From Diplolepis rosae (lineage: Eukaryota; Arthropoda; Insecta; Hymenoptera; Diplolepididae): DNA of 64,000 nt. The stretch is taken from NCBI GenBank assembly GCA_030998225.1, contig JAPYXD010000716.1, forward strand, positions 1,116,001-1,180,000, read 5' to 3'. The notes under the pieces are model-generated. The model made no database searches. It was given only the letters and a program-made list of their open reading frames with translations, and had not been told where the DNA came from. Below, one piece after another: positions 1 to 11,940 of the stretch (its first letter is position 1; every line of letters begins with the position of its first letter). The position numbers and the translations under genes are program-made.

Positions 1-20
1 ATCTAAATTTCAAGTTTCAG

Positions 21-1784
21 AAATTAATGTAAAATGGCACCAACCAACTAGTACATTGAAGGTTGACCTGTTAGAGGACGTGAAATTTGACACAGAAAAA
101 GACATTTTAGCTTTCTTAGCAAATGGAGAAAACGCAACAGAATACTTCTGTAACGCAGCCATAGTTACCAACTATCTCGTTACAGCCGCCAGTAGTTGCT
201 TTGAAAGAAGGGATAGAAGCAAGGGAGCACTGTATGTTCAATTTGGAAAACAAAATCCAAGAAATCAAAGAAAGATTATTAAAAGAATAGATGAAGAAGT
301 AACTCCTGGTTTAAACAGCTTTCATCTGGTATTATTAGTCGTGAGTAAGCTTTCACAGAAACTCTATGCTTTTATACATAAACCAATTGAATCTTATTGC
401 ACATTAGAAACTGTAAAAGCCTTTGAATACTTTCGTTAAAAATCAAATTTTTACATTTCAGATGGAAAAACCAACAGAGCTTGATAGAAAAGTTTATTTA
501 CAAACTTGGCCGCTGTCGCTTGATATTTGTTCTGAAGAAAGACCAGAAATATATGGATATTCAGAAACTAGTAAGAATCTTGCATTATCAATGATTTTCA
601 TAGTTTCAACATCAATTCATAAAACAATAATCATTCAATTATTCTAGCACTCTTAAAAATATTACCTCGTAGAACATCCCGTCAATATTCCATATAGATA
701 TCCCGGACCATAAATGAGATATTTTGCGAGGGTTTAATCTACTAATATCTTTTCATTATAGTCACACAACATTTTTGTTCTACTACAAAATTTACTTGAA
801 TGTATACTTTCTAAATCTGAATCAGTCAAATTTTCACTAATTCATCAGTGAAAAAAATATTTGTCACTGTCAAATCAGTCAATTCTCACTGAAATAATCA
901 GTGAAATTTGACTGATTTACAATAACCTCTTTTTAGCTATTTGAATCAGTCAAATTTCACTGATAATCAGTAGATTTTGACTGATTCAAATTTAGAGAGT
1001 ATAAAATTTATAAACTTCACTACTTTCTATTTTGCAGGTTTGTGTACAGAGACCAGATTTGTCGATCACGATAATCCTAATTATCATTCAGAATACTATT
1101 ATTGGTACAAGATCATTGGTGAAGCACCTGAGTTTAGTGATGATTCTAGTGACGAAAGTGATAGATATTCTTATAACGAGAGCAATGCAGATTCTCATAA
1201 CGAGAGTAATGAGGATTCTCATAGCGAGAGTAATGAGGATTCTCATAGCGAGAGTAATGAGGATTCTCATAACGAGAGTGATGAAGATTGTCATAGCGAG
1301 AATAACGCAAGTTCTGATAGCGAGTCTAATGAAGATTGTCATAGCGAGAATGATACGAGTTCTGATAACGAGTCTGTTAGAAAATGTAATTGTAAGAGTA
1401 CAGATGGTGAATCTTCCGATGATGAGAGTGATACAAATCGAAATAGCGCGATTAGTGATCATGCATATAGTGAACGTTCGGTGGTAAATAGTGTAAGTAC
1501 ACAGAGTTACAACAGTTTTTTTTTAATTAAATGTTGATTGCAATTAAATGCATGTTTTTAAAATATTGATATTTTAAAATAATAGGAAAAATTACAATTT
1601 TTTATTTTAGGATTATAAATTTGAGGGCGGAGCTGTAATGTCCGAATTCAAAATAATAGCAGTTTGTGGCGATGTCTGTTCAGTTTTTCGTACTAAATGT
1701 CGAAAATTTTATCCCTTTTTAAAATCGATGAAGAGAATTATGAATATGAAAGTTCCTCCTCGTGATACAAACGATATGCCGTAA
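21..1784 (+). CDS. Secreted serine protease homologue P1 with acidic octapeptide repeat (5' end outside window)
   Basis: Exons 21-340, 462-570, 1038-1492 and 1611-1784 (stop) join with consistent phases (0, 1, 0). The first continues from an exon before the window. The segment at about 150-205 matches the trypsin C42-C58 block (CNAAIVTNYLVTAASSC), but the residue aligned with His57 is Ser. The 'DIALL'-like strand reads FHLVLLV, with His at the Asp102 position. The GDSGGP site in the last exon reads KFEGGAV, with Glu at Ser195. It is therefore probably a catalytically dead trypsin-fold protein. Exon 3 is 455 nt against 104 nt in P3/P4, and it holds eight 24-nt units (1175-1366, consensus SESNEDSH) plus more acidic Ser-rich sequence. 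The frame is open throughout, so it may be expressed. Fold assignment is by motif only; the function is unknown. Confidence 0.7.
806..1000. repeat. AATCAGT-word MITE, copy a (intron 2 of P1)
   Basis: Palindromic element with ends of the type TCTAAATCTGAATCAG and CTGATTCAAATTTAGAGAGT. The interior is made of the words TCAGTGAAA, AATCAGT and ACTGATT in both orientations. Related copies lie at 30350-30845, 44378-44621, 45223-45494 and 46289-46510. Confidence 0.85.
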
Positions 1785-2570
1785 AACGGACGATAAACTA
1801 ACGTTACTCATAATCAGCAGCATTAATGGATGATGTAACGAGGACTTTATACGATACAATGAAATATATATCAGTATCATAAGTGAAAAACTTTTTTCAA
1901 TTTAAAATAAAATTTCTTCATAAAAATGTGACTTCTCTACTTATTTTTTATAAAAAAACAGAAATATTGATGCTTGCAAAAAGAGACTGGACTATGATTG
2001 AAATAGTTTGCTAGAATATTTAAATACGAATGATGAAATGAATATTGATATAATTATATTAAATATATTGATATTTAAACAAATTTTGAAACATTTTAAC
2101 AATGCTTAATTTAACTTTGAATTGTTTAGAAAATTCATGGTTATCCCAGAATATTTAAAAATATTCGATAATAATCCAGTTTAGGAGTCTTTAGGTGATT
2201 CATAGTCTTGAAAATAATTATATCAAGAATTCTGAAATATTGTAAAATATTATTCAAGCTTAAAGAAATATCAAGAAACATGGAAAACAGCATATAAATT
2301 CATTTTAAGAAGACAAAGAAATGATTTGCTTATAAACGGTAAAATATTTTCGATTTAGAAATATATTTGTTTAGCTTGATAACAAATACCTTGCTTCAAA
2401 AAGCGAGTTCTAACAAATGAATGTTTTTCGAGAAGGAATAATAAAGCACACATAACTCTTAATTTATGACTATTTTGGAAGGTTAATTTACTTAATTTAA
2501 CCTAATTTATGACGTTTTTAACTTCAATCTTTCTTATGTTTTAAAACTAATTAATTTGAAATCATTTATA
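1785..2570. other. AT-rich spacer, nothing recognised
   Basis: No open frame, RNA gene or repeat that I can support. It follows the P1 stop codon and must include the P1 3' UTR. Confidence 0.6.
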
Positions 2571-2630
2571 GCCGCGAGGCTGAGCCACTAGGCGATATAA
2601 GATCTTCCTGTGGAGAAAGAGATGTCGGAC

Positions 2631-2701
2631 GCCTGTGTAGTTCAGTGGTTAGAGTAGTCGACCGGCAATCGAAAGACCTGGGCTCGAATCCCAGCGCAGT
2701 C
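2631..2701 (+). tRNA. tRNA-like sequence (pseudo-tRNA or tRNA-derived SINE head)
   Basis: Seventy-one nucleotides fold as a cloverleaf. The acceptor GCCTGTG/CGCAGTC has one mismatch, and there is a D arm GTTC...GAGT. The anticodon stem has one mismatch around loop CCGGCAA (anticodon GGC, which would read Ala codons). The T arm CTGGG-CTCGAAT-CCCAG is perfect. Position 33 is C, not the normal U, and A- and B-box-like blocks are present. The flanks carry complementary TGTGGA/TCCACA words. The defects favour a decayed tRNA or a tRNA-derived SINE over a working tRNA-Ala gene. Confidence 0.35.
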
Positions 2702-3348
2702 GAAAGCGTATTTTTTCCACAGAAAGATTTACAATTCTTTAAAATTTCTTACATTTCCGTAGAATCAAATTATTTTTTCGAAAGCTTAAATTATTACAGA
2801 CCCACAAAAAAAAAATTTTCTGTGTGAAGAATTTCACTAAGATATTCCCATGTATTTTTTCCCGTTGAAACTGAATCCGTAATTACTAAATTTAATATAC
2901 CTATAACCACTCAACACTATAAACCCAAAATCTCTCAATCTTATAACCCCATAACCCTGTACATCGAAAAGGTCATGTATTGCAAAACCGAAAATCTCGT
3001 GTATGTTTCTTTTGTGACTTCCAGTGATGGGTGAATTTCATACAATAAACTCAAACACCAATCAACCTATTACCTCTCTACCCCATTACCCCTTAACTCC
3101 ATAACCCTGTATAATGTATAATGCTGGAAATGCTGACAACTGCTTCAAATGAAAATATGTAGAATGATCCATTTTCCGGTTCTCTAAAGCAACGAAGCCA
3201 GCGAAGGCGCATTAACATGCAGGTGGCCGGTACACGGAGAGAAGTTTAGTAGAAAATTGGGGCAGTGGTTACCCTAAACTGGCGACAAAACTTGCGAGAG
3301 AATGATTGGCCCAAGTATTTCGCGTAACGGCTCGCCTAGTTTGGGGTA

Positions 3349-3945
3349 ATGGTTGCCCCGAATTGGCAGAGCTCTGCTGCGGGTGGGGCTGCATCGGACT
3401 CGCTTAGTCTTCCCTGGGATACTTCTTCTCGGCTTATCTTCACGGATGGCTCGGTTGATCCAGCAGAGGGGAGGGCGGGCTGTGGCTTCTATGCTGTGCC
3501 TGCTACCAACCATCGATTTGGCGTCCGTCTTCCTGACGATTCATCTGTTCTCTTCATCGAACTTTATGCGATCTTCTCCACGGCTAAACACACCCTTAGG
3601 ATGGGTTTTGCGAGCTCGGTCATCCTATTTGACTCTCGAGCGGCTCTTGTGTGTATCAGGGACCACTTCACGAACCCTTCTGTTCCCTAAATTGCTCACT
3701 CTATTTCTCGTCTTTTGCTGCTTGCCTCTTCTCGTAGCCTGGGAGTGCATCTCTCCTGGGTCCCTGCTCAGGCAGGCATTCTGGACAATGAGACGGCGGA
3801 CTATATTGCCAGATCTGCTGCTCGCCTCCCTTTTCCCGTGTGGAAAAATTTCATGGCAGTTTGGAATCATACTAACGCCAGTACAGTTTTTATCACGCCT
3901 GACTATTCACAAATTGCTAGCCTGGTACGATCTTGGCGCTGTCTA
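3349..3945 (+). pseudogene. Non-LTR retrotransposon ORF2 remnant, RNase H domain
   Basis: The frame translates to an RNase H domain. It has FTDGS, the Glu in ELYAI, the Asp in FDSRAAL and the Asp-containing NETADYIA block, which together match the D-E-D-D metal-binding set. This domain lies downstream of the reverse transcriptase in R1/I/jockey-type LINEs. A TAA at 3688-3690 interrupts the frame, and homology stops at about 3945 after the LVRSW segment. The rest of the ORF resumes beyond 6300. The stretch is GC-rich against its AT-rich surroundings. The RT and endonuclease are absent. Confidence 0.75.
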
Positions 3946-6310
3946 GTTTTTACTGTGATTGTATCGTTATCAAGTCAATCTGCAAAGAGCCAATATAAAA
4001 TCACGAGACTTTAGCGATATTGCAAATCTCTCAAGATTTTATGATGGTACTAGACAGTCTGCCTATTTGAACTTAGAAAAAAAGGTATGTCATGAAAGAA
4101 AATTTGTTTAAACATTTTTATATACATATAATTACTTTATGAATCATAAAAAATTGTGTTGTTGGAAATTATAATTATTCTTGAAATATATTGTCAAAAA
4201 CAATCGCAGCTAGGTATTCATTGACTTTTATTTATTTAAATGGAGGTTAGTTCTAATCAGTTTTATACCATGTAATTTGTATCCTTTAATAGGTCCAAAA
4301 TTCGGAAAATTTAAAACGCAAACGAAAATTAACAGTAGCCCGTGTAAGGAAATTTAAAGCAAACACTTCTGCGTTATTCTCCACAATGATTAATGTAAAC
4401 GTCGCGTCGTTTATATTACTCACATTGAAATTTATTTGTTATTTGATATTGAATTTATTTTTGTAGAAGTGTCCAATTTATTGAATTAATAATAAAAATT
4501 ACTTATGTTAAAATTTTAAAAATATACATGAAATGTGTAAAAAATTAATGATACAAATATATATTTTATATACAATCAAAAAAACGTCTAATTGAATTCA
4601 CGATTTCGAAATTTAGAATACTTTTATGAAATTTTCAGGAAAAGTTCACTTAAAAAATATTGATTGAACCGTGCTTATCGATCGAGGAAAGCAGAAGCTT
4701 TTCAATTTATTCAGAATTCAAAAATGACAATTGATTTAACCCTTAACTTATTTTTTTATTGCATACCCAGTGGTAGGTTCCGCTTAGATACGTTGGTGTC
4801 AGTGTGAGACGCCATAACGTTAAAGTGAGTTGGAGTTTTTAGAAATTTCGAGAAAAAAAACAAAAAGTAAAGACAAAGGAAAGATGCGCGTAGTAACAAT
4901 TCTTCAATCTTATAAGGAATCCTTATATCAGAATCCTATATCAGCTTTCTCTGATTTCCAGCTTTTTGGTGCTTTTTGCAGTTTTTGTGGCAGTTAAAAA
5001 GGTAAGTGCAATTATAGGATATACAAGTATAGCACAACCTAGTTTTAAAACGTTTTTGTAAGTTGTATTTTAATAATCTTTGTCTGGGTGTTAGATTTTA
5101 TGATTAATACTGATTTCCCACTGTTTTTACGTTTAAAAAATATTTGATTCATTCTAGTTTAGATTTTCTTTGATTTGATATTTTTAAATTGTAAGTATGA
5201 CATGGGTAAACTTTCTTTTCAGAATTATGTCGAGTATCAAGGATGAAGATAACTACCCTTATGAATTGGTTTCATTACAAATTTGCATAATATTATTTCA
5301 ACAAATGCCTTTGTAACATATATGTACGTTTTAAACAACAATATTTATTTTTACATTTATTTATTAGTTACAACAATAATATTGATTGTTGCACAATTGT
5401 AACAACAATAATATTTATTCAATATTTAAAGAATTTAACACCTGTCGACAACGTATCCTATTTCATACGCGACTAGTGATCCTCCGATAATGTAGGCAGT
5501 AAAAAAATTTCAAACTCAACTAATTAATTTGAAATAATATTTATTGCTGTACAATTGTTACAAAAATAAATTTTATTGTTGTAAATAATCATGATTATTT
5601 TAATTTTGCAGAAACAAACTTTTAACGATTTAATGGACAGAAGTGGCATACTATCTCGAACTTAAAATAGCATTATCAAATGTTATTTTGCGAGGGATCT
5701 TATGATTCTTTTTAATGTCGTTAAAAAAACTGAGAACAGGGCTTTCATTTTCAAAGACACGGAATTCTACAAATGTATGCTTGGTATGGTATTTATTATA
5801 TCATTTTTTACTTAGCTTCTATTCCAAAACTACCTGTATGGTTAAAATTTTAAAATATGTGCTTTGAATTTCAGATATTATCACCAAACGATACAAGCTG
5901 GAAGGCAAACAATTAACGGAAAAGGAGTTTTTAAAGTCGCTAGGACCAGTAATAACAAACTCTATCGACTGGAAAGGTTATCGGGCTCTACGAGCAAATA
6001 AGAAACCACATTTAAAAGATTCAACACAACCAGATGAAGATATTGTAATGCTGGAGAAAGTGTACGATAAAGAAATAGAAGTGTTGAACAAATAAAAAAG
6101 TAAAAAGTAACAATTTTTCTATTTACTCATAGGCTTTAATTGGTTTCATAATTAGACATACATATTAATTCCGAATCCGGATTTCATGTAGGTTTACTAG
6201 ATATATCTAGCCCCACTGTCTAGCTTCTACATAGCCAAACTGTCTTGTTACTAGTCGATCCGAGCGTTACATTTCGGTATAGTCACTGGACAGTCAATCT
6301 GTCCCGCGCC
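3946..6310. mobile_element. About 2.4-kb insertion splitting the LINE ORF
   Basis: AT-rich DNA separates the two halves of one LINE ORF2, so it probably entered later or replaced the middle. It contains a possible two-exon ORF (5702-6095) and word-repeat DNA rich in ACAACAATAATATT at about 5330-5590. It also carries a 60-bp block at 5473-5540 that recurs at 63361-63420. Short similar words (CTGTCTAG, AGTCAATCTG) occur near both ends, but no clean terminal repeat was found. Confidence 0.45.
5702..6095 (+). CDS. Possible two-exon small protein of about 100 aa, unrecognised
   Basis: Exon 5702-5783 (ATG start, GT donor) joins exon 5875-6095 (TTTCAG acceptor) in phase 1, giving 100 codons before TAA. 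The product is charged: MILFNVVKKTENRAFIF at the N-terminus, a Lys/Glu-rich middle with SLGPVITNSIDWKGY, and an acidic C-terminus ending KEIEVLNK. I recognise no family. There is an in-frame stop just upstream of the ATG, so the real 5' end could lie in another exon or the gene could be truncated. It lies inside the insertion that splits a LINE. Confidence 0.35.
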
Positions 6311-6539
6311 AGTACAAATTCTAGACGGACTTGACTGATTCTGTACAGCGCCTAGAAAAATTTCCACACGGGTTACTGTTCGCCCTGCGCTCCCGTTTGG
6401 TGACCTGCTGGTGGATTTGCGGTGCGACTTCCTGGCGTAGTGCCGTCTTCGCTGGCTCTACTATGACTCTCGCCCTACCGGATCTGCATATTTTGCCGGA
6501 CGGGATTACAAGAGCCCTCGTCCCTGATTTCGAGGCGTT

Positions 6540-6857
6540 AGGGCGCCTAGGAGATACATTAATTTGGTTATTCGCCTCAGAACGGGACATGTTTGCACTG
6601 GGGAACACTTTGCGCGTATGGGTTGGGACTTGGAGACTGGCTGTGGCTGTGGCGCAGAGCTGAGGAGCCTGGACCATCTTTTTTTAAACTGCCCATTATT
6701 GTCGGAGGGCAGACCGGGGTTCTTCGGCTTCTTGTCCTGCCGATTCCCCGGTCGGCCGCCTGAACAATTTGACTACAGAGAGCTTGTGCTCGATCCTGAT
6801 CCGAGCGTTGTGAGCGAGTTGGGGAGGTTCTTCAAGTGCGGTAATATTGTCTTGTGA
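6540..6857 (+). pseudogene. Non-LTR retrotransposon ORF2 C-terminus (Cys/His motif)
   Basis: The frame reads LVIRLRTGHVCTGEHFARMG, then CGCGAELRSLDHLFLNCP. This is the C-terminal zinc-finger-like CxCG...H...C motif that ends many LINE ORF2 proteins, and the stop is at 6855-6857. It continues the RNase H fragment that breaks off near 3945. GC-rich sequence continues to about 7080 and may be 3' UTR. The fragment is inactive: the 5' two-thirds of the element is missing. Confidence 0.7.
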
Positions 6858-7599
6858 GTTCTCGGGATTTGGCTGGTGAGGGCTGCCCCGGGTGTCTGGT
6901 CTCCCGTTCTCCCCTGCTCCTCTGCGGCGAGTTCGGGTGTGATCGCCCACTTGAGACACTTCTCGCTCTGCTGGGATCGACAGCGAGCTCCGGCTGCCTG
7001 TTGCCTGCTTGCTAGTTCTCTATTGCTGCTTGCCGCTTGCTGGGTTTCTCATACTGCCTTGACTACATTTTGAAGGACAAATTATTATATTTTGATATGG
7101 CTATTTGCAGAATTGCAAGCTGCCACAACCAAGAAGAAGAAAAATTGGCAGAGCTGTTCGACCAAACAGAGGTCGCACAGCTCTCCATGTGTTTAGCGCA
7201 TCAGTTCTACGTGTTGGGCGAGTGGATCCAACAAACTTTTCTCCGTGTAGGGTGTGAAGATAATGACAGAGTGTATCCGACGACGAGTTGACACTGTCCT
7301 CCTCAAAGTCGGAAAGCCCTCATACTTAGCAAGGAAAACGCTTTCATCAAGATATCAAGGAGATGGAACGACGTTACCAGGGTTACAGGCTGATGGGTGT
7401 TTGAGTTTATTATATGAAGTTCCCTCATCGCTGTATGTTACAAAAGAAACGTACATGAGATTTTTCAATTTTGCAGTACATGACCTTTTCGATGTACAGG
7501 GTTATGGGGTTATGGGATTAAAAGATTATGGGGTCATAGTGTTGAGGGGTTATAGGTATATTAAATTTAGTGATTTTTCGAAGTGTTTTGATAATTTAC

Positions 7600-8870
7600 A
7601 TTTTTATTAGAAAAATTGTACATGATTAAAATGTATATACTATTCTTTGTAGAATACGTCGACAGTGAAGAATATTTTTAAATATTTGCATTTACAGAAA
7701 TATTATCGATGAGATACAAAAATGTTATGTTTCAAAATAACTCGTTTCTGATTTATCACACTTGGAAGTTTCTTATTTCAGACATAAATGATTTTCTACA
7801 TTTCATCAAGTTTAGACATTAATATTGTAAAAAAGTGTTAAAACTAAGTATCAGCACTTCAGGAGTCTTTAAAGTAATTAAGATATGCAAATTCTTCTTT
7901 TGTTGTTGAGGCTCGTGTGAGCCTTAAAACACAGTATGCAAGTTACCGAAATCCTTACGACACATTTTATTTTATCGTTCTTCAATGTCTTTAAAATGTC
8001 ACCTGTAAAATTTGTTTCATTAAAACCTTCGATTACTTTATTACAAATTGTTTGTGAGTATTAGGAATTTTTTGAAATTTTTATAAAATAAAATGCTATT
8101 TATCTTGATATCCATACTATTCAAATACTATTCATCTTGATATTCATTATTTTTATAGTTATAAAAATCTTTCAATGAAAAATATGAATCTCCACTTATA
8201 GCATGATTATGCTATTTTTCTAAAGTCGTAATCGAGTTTAATAAAATTTCATAATAATTTCGAAAGTTCTTAAATACTTACAAATTGATTTCTCTATTCT
8301 TTGTGAAGTAATTTTGAAATTTTTAAAAACTGCATTTGTAAATATTATCAACAATGCGATTTCTATTGTTTTGCAGCCGAGATAAGATTGCACTACAAAT
8401 TTTTCAATACGTGTAAAAATTGAAAGTCCATAGTTTATATAATATAATGTTGAAAAAATGTTATCAAAATTATTTTTGAACTTTGTTGTATTTTAAATTT
8501 CACACTGAATTCTATAGTATAAATTTTATTAATAATATTTTAGTCGTATTTGATAATTAGAATCTCATTACAATTACATTTTCAAAATGGAACCGTCGTA
8601 CACAGAATTAATTTTGTTTTAAAGATAATTGTCCATACAATTTTATCAGTTGGAATATCTTTATTAGGTTTTAATATCTTCATTACTATTTTGAAATTAT
8701 ACTTTATTATATGAATGTTTTATTATAAACTGGAATTTGTATTACAGATCTTATTTTTAATTTGTATCATTGTTCAATTATAAATTTGAATTTTATGAAA
8801 AATAATAAGTGTTGAATTATAAATGTGAATTGGAATACGATTCGATTTGGAAGTATTAAATTTTTTTGAC
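7600..8870. other. AT-rich spacer, nothing recognised
   Basis: No coding frame above background, no RNA gene and no clear repeat. Confidence 0.5.
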
Positions 8871-8877
8871 AAAATTA

Positions 8878-9207
8878 ATTGTTTTCTTCAAAAAATTAAT
8901 TTTGTTTATATTTTTGAAACCTATGTAAATAGAATAAAACTTTAAACTAATTGGGACATTTAAACAGTTTTAATTTCAATAATTTCGGATTTTCAATGAA
9001 TTTTGAAAACAATATTGTACTTCAAAAAATAAGATAAAAATCTATTCACATTTTAAGATATCGCTACGATTTTTTTCAATTTTATTGAAAATCTGAAATT
9101 ATTGAAATCACAACTGTTCAAATGTCCCAATTTGATAAAATTTTAATTCTATTTACATAATTTTCATAAATATAAACAAAATTAATTTTTTGAAGAAAAA
9201 TTTAAAT
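8878..9207. repeat. Palindromic MITE-like inverted repeat
   Basis: Arms of about 140 bp (about 8878-9020 and 9065-9207) are reverse complements. One reads TTCAAAAAATTAATTTTG...TTGGGACATTT and the other AAATGTCCCAA...CAAAATTAATTTTTTGAA. The short loop is AT-rich. No ORF. Confidence 0.7.
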
Positions 9208-9263
9208 AACTATTAAACTTGAAAAAAATGAATTGTAAGATAATTTTCAATATTCTAAAAAAT

Positions 9264-9495
9264 GCAATTGGCTGCACTAGTCTTGATTGCAGTTATAGTA
9301 AAGTAAGACGGAAGAGTCGTACGCGACTTTAAGCTGGAACCAACTACCCGTAAAGTTTAAAGCCGAAAGGCGGTTCCACGGGCGGTGTATTGGTTCGTGA
9401 GAGGGGGTTTTTTGGTTTTAACAGGTATGCCTAGACCTGTCCTAGGAGAGTCCTGTACAACGCCTATAAAAGATTTCGCCATTTTTCCTCTTCAC

Positions 9496-9521
<26 letters not shown>
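9264..9521 (+). mobile_element. Short poly(A)-tailed retroelement with 15-bp target-site duplication
   Basis: AATATTCTAAAAAAT occurs at 9249-9263 and again at 9522-9536, enclosing about 258 bp that ends in a run of about 26 A. The body is moderately GC-rich, with no ORF. It contains GGTTCCACGGGCGG and GACCTGTCCTAGGAGAG. It is a SINE or a 5'-truncated LINE moved by target-primed reverse transcription. The near-perfect duplication and long tail suggest it is recent. Confidence 0.8.
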
Positions 9522-9526
<5 letters not shown>

Positions 9527-9644
9527 TCTAAAAAATATATATGTTTCTATCAAATTGCTTAAATAAGCAATGTTTGTTTGGGCGTAAAATGATATTGACC
9601 ATTTGGTTTGAAGTATTTTTCTTCTTGGCACTTTATTTTCACAG

Positions 9645-10400
9645 GCAGACCAAAACTGATTGCTGTAGTGCTGCTTTCGCTCCTGCCTATTGCTACTTCC
9701 TTCGGTAATTATTAGTTTGTATTCACATTTTGAGTTAACTGGTAAAAAAAAAAAGTAAATTTATGAATGAGGTATACTGCTGATTTTTCGCAATGGTTGT
9801 ATCGTTGCCTTCACATGCTGCCACACAACAAATATCTATAGGTGATCTAACTATTCGGCCCATTATTATTTTTAACAAAAACGTCATAGATATATTAGTT
9901 AAGAATCCTGTATAAAGTAATAAGGATCTTAGTCAATATAACAGTGATTTTAAAGTTGGCAATTCTCCTAACAAGGTGAATAGTTAGATCATACATAGAT
10001 CGCTCGTGTAATTCTTATACTATTTACCAGATTTTAAAATTATTGTATCTTGTTTTCCTCCAAATAAAATATAATTTATTATTAAATTACTGATCAAGTG
10101 CTAAATTAATTTGCAGGATGTTTTCTGGGATCGGATGAAACGTTATTTGGTCCAGAAAGAAACATAGGTTTCTTAGCAAATGGACCACATGCAGAAATAT
10201 TCTTCTGTAACGCGGCGATAGTCACCAACTATTTAGCCACAGTTAGTAGTACTTGTCTTGAAAAAGTGGATAAAAATATGGTAACCTATATTCAATATGG
10301 TAAAGATATGAATGGAGTACGAAACGAAAGAAAGGTTTTATTTAAAAAAGAAGAAAACGCGCCCCAATCTAAACACTTTTTTCGTCTGACATTACTATTA
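9645..10400 (+). pseudogene. Serine protease homologue P2, truncated
   Basis: Exon 9645-9704 encodes the hydrophobic part of a signal peptide (RPKLIAVVLLSLLPIATSF); its ATG must lie in an earlier exon. Exon 10117-10400 is 284 nt, the same length and phase as the matching P5 exon. It carries the C42-C58 block CNAAIVTNYLATVSSTC, with Thr at the His57 position, and FFRLTLLL, with Arg at the Asp102 position. A good GTGAGT donor follows. I could not find the two or three downstream exons; the next intron region is occupied by a gag-only LINE (10727-12805). A possible acidic last exon is noted at 13045-13173. Probably broken. Confidence 0.6.
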
Positions 10401-11075
10401 GTGAGTAAAAACAATTTTACTCTATTCAAAATTTGGATTTACTGAGATCAAGTATGTTCTTTTTTAATTAAATAAAATAGATCTCAAATTTTATTGCATA
10501 TTAGTAAGTGTAGTCTTTCTTGAAAATAAAAGCAAACATTTGGAAAATATTAACATTGTCTAATATTAATTAAATATGAACTTTTAAAATTTTTTTCCTT
10601 GTTATTTTTACATTCTCATCATATGAGAAGGTATTGGTTTTATTTTAATTATTTTACGCAAGACATACTTCAGGTGATTGAACTTTTATTGCTATGAAAA
10701 GTAATCTCTCTAAACATGAGTCTGTGCCCGGGCCTGTATTGGTTCCTCGGAAACCTATCAGGGGGCTCTAGAACAGGCCACCGGGCGCGTCCTCAGGTTG
10801 CAGATAGAGGGGCCCTGTACTGAGGGTTACTGCTGAATACGGATACAAAACTAAATAAGCAGTCGCGGACAATGTTCCAGGGATGGTCCCGAAGGAATAA
10901 CCCCCAAGCCAAGGTGTTAACTATCGTGCCGAGCGCTGCATGGCATCAGGGAGTGGTGTCTCACACGGTGTCTCTAGGAAACCAGGCCATCTCCTAGAGT
11001 ATTAAGGCCTTACCCCTGCATGCGGGGCTCTGCAGGGGCAGACCGAATACTTTCCTAGCTACGCGTGGGATTAAA

Positions 11076-11940
11076 ATGGAGATGTCAAATTTAAATAAAA
11101 CGATGTGTGAGGAGTTGTTTGGAGGTGAGTTGGACGTGACGGAGAAGACGCCGGATCCCTTCGAGAGCGATAAGTCCCAGGTTTGGCAGTACCGGGACTG
11201 GCGCCACGAAAGGAATGAGAGGCAGCTGGAGATCTTACAGAAGGTGGAGTCGGCCCTGGAGAAGATGGACAGCTTCTTCAGGAGCAAGAAGAATAAGAAC
11301 CTCCCTATCAGGGACGGCATTCAGGGGGCGAAGAAGGAGCTCGGGGCGCTGCGGCACGACATAGAGGATATCGTCTGCTACCTCGATTCCTTCGAGTACT
11401 TGATGAGAGGTTTGATGGTATAGAAGATGAAGGAGGTAAGACCACCAAAAAGCAAGGAAGTTACAGACGAGGGTAGCCAAACCCTCCCACAGCTGACTGC
11501 GAGGTCCACGCCGGACACACGCAAGCGGCTTCGAGAGCCGACTGTGATTCCGGCGGTGTCTGCGGCAAAGAAACCGGCGGAGAAGAGGCCGCGGAGAAAA
11601 CGAGCTACGCTTCTATCCTGCGAGAACTTAAGAAGCGCGTCAACCCTGAAAAACTGGGCACCACAGTCCGAGGAATCAGGGAGACGTGCTCCAAGGACTT
11701 GCCGGTGGAACTGAAATGTTCCACAAAAAGCAAGGGGAGGCTGGACACCGCCTTTAAAGAGGGTGGTTATCCTGTAGAGTGCGCAGGAAAAAGGAGGTAA
11801 ATCGGTGCTTCCGCTGCCTATGCTTCGGCCATATAGCGGCAGATTGTTGAGGGCCAGACCGCAGCAGGTGCTGCTGGAGATGCGATGAGGAGGGGCATGT
11901 TGCGGGTTCCTGCGCCGGGAAGCCGAGTTGCTACCTCTGT
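11076..11940 (+). pseudogene. LINE ORF1 (Gag-like, CCHC zinc knuckles), decayed
   Basis: The first 115 codons (ATG 11076) are charged and probably coiled-coil. After a stop at 11421-11423, other frames continue a Gag-like protein. The segment at about 11620-11760 reads like LRELKKRVNPEKLGTTVRGI, then KGRLDTAFKEGGYPV. Zinc knuckles follow at about 11800-11940: CFRCLCFGHIAADC, then CWRCDEEGHVAGSC, then a third Cys pair. This arrangement is typical of R1-clade ORF1. Stops and frame changes make it non-functional. Confidence 0.7.

Larger units (their letters stand above)
2879..7575. mobile_element. Element or locus bounded by about 140-bp inverted repeats, filled with LINE remnants
   Basis: The left arm (about 2879-3020) and right arm (about 7437-7575) are reverse complements. 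Both contain the stretch reading ATAACCCCATAACCCTGTAC, followed by a block around AAAAGGTCATGTA. The 4.7 kb between them holds a split LINE ORF2 remnant and a small unrelated two-exon ORF. No transposase is visible, so the bounded unit may be a non-autonomous element that captured a LINE, or two inverted copies of one repeat. Confidence 0.5.

Noticed and set aside
1088..1462. Long minus-strand open frame, and a second plus-strand frame, over the P1 repeat
   Set aside because: A 24-nt repeat without stops leaves several frames open. Only the frame continuous with the P1 exons and splice phases has support.
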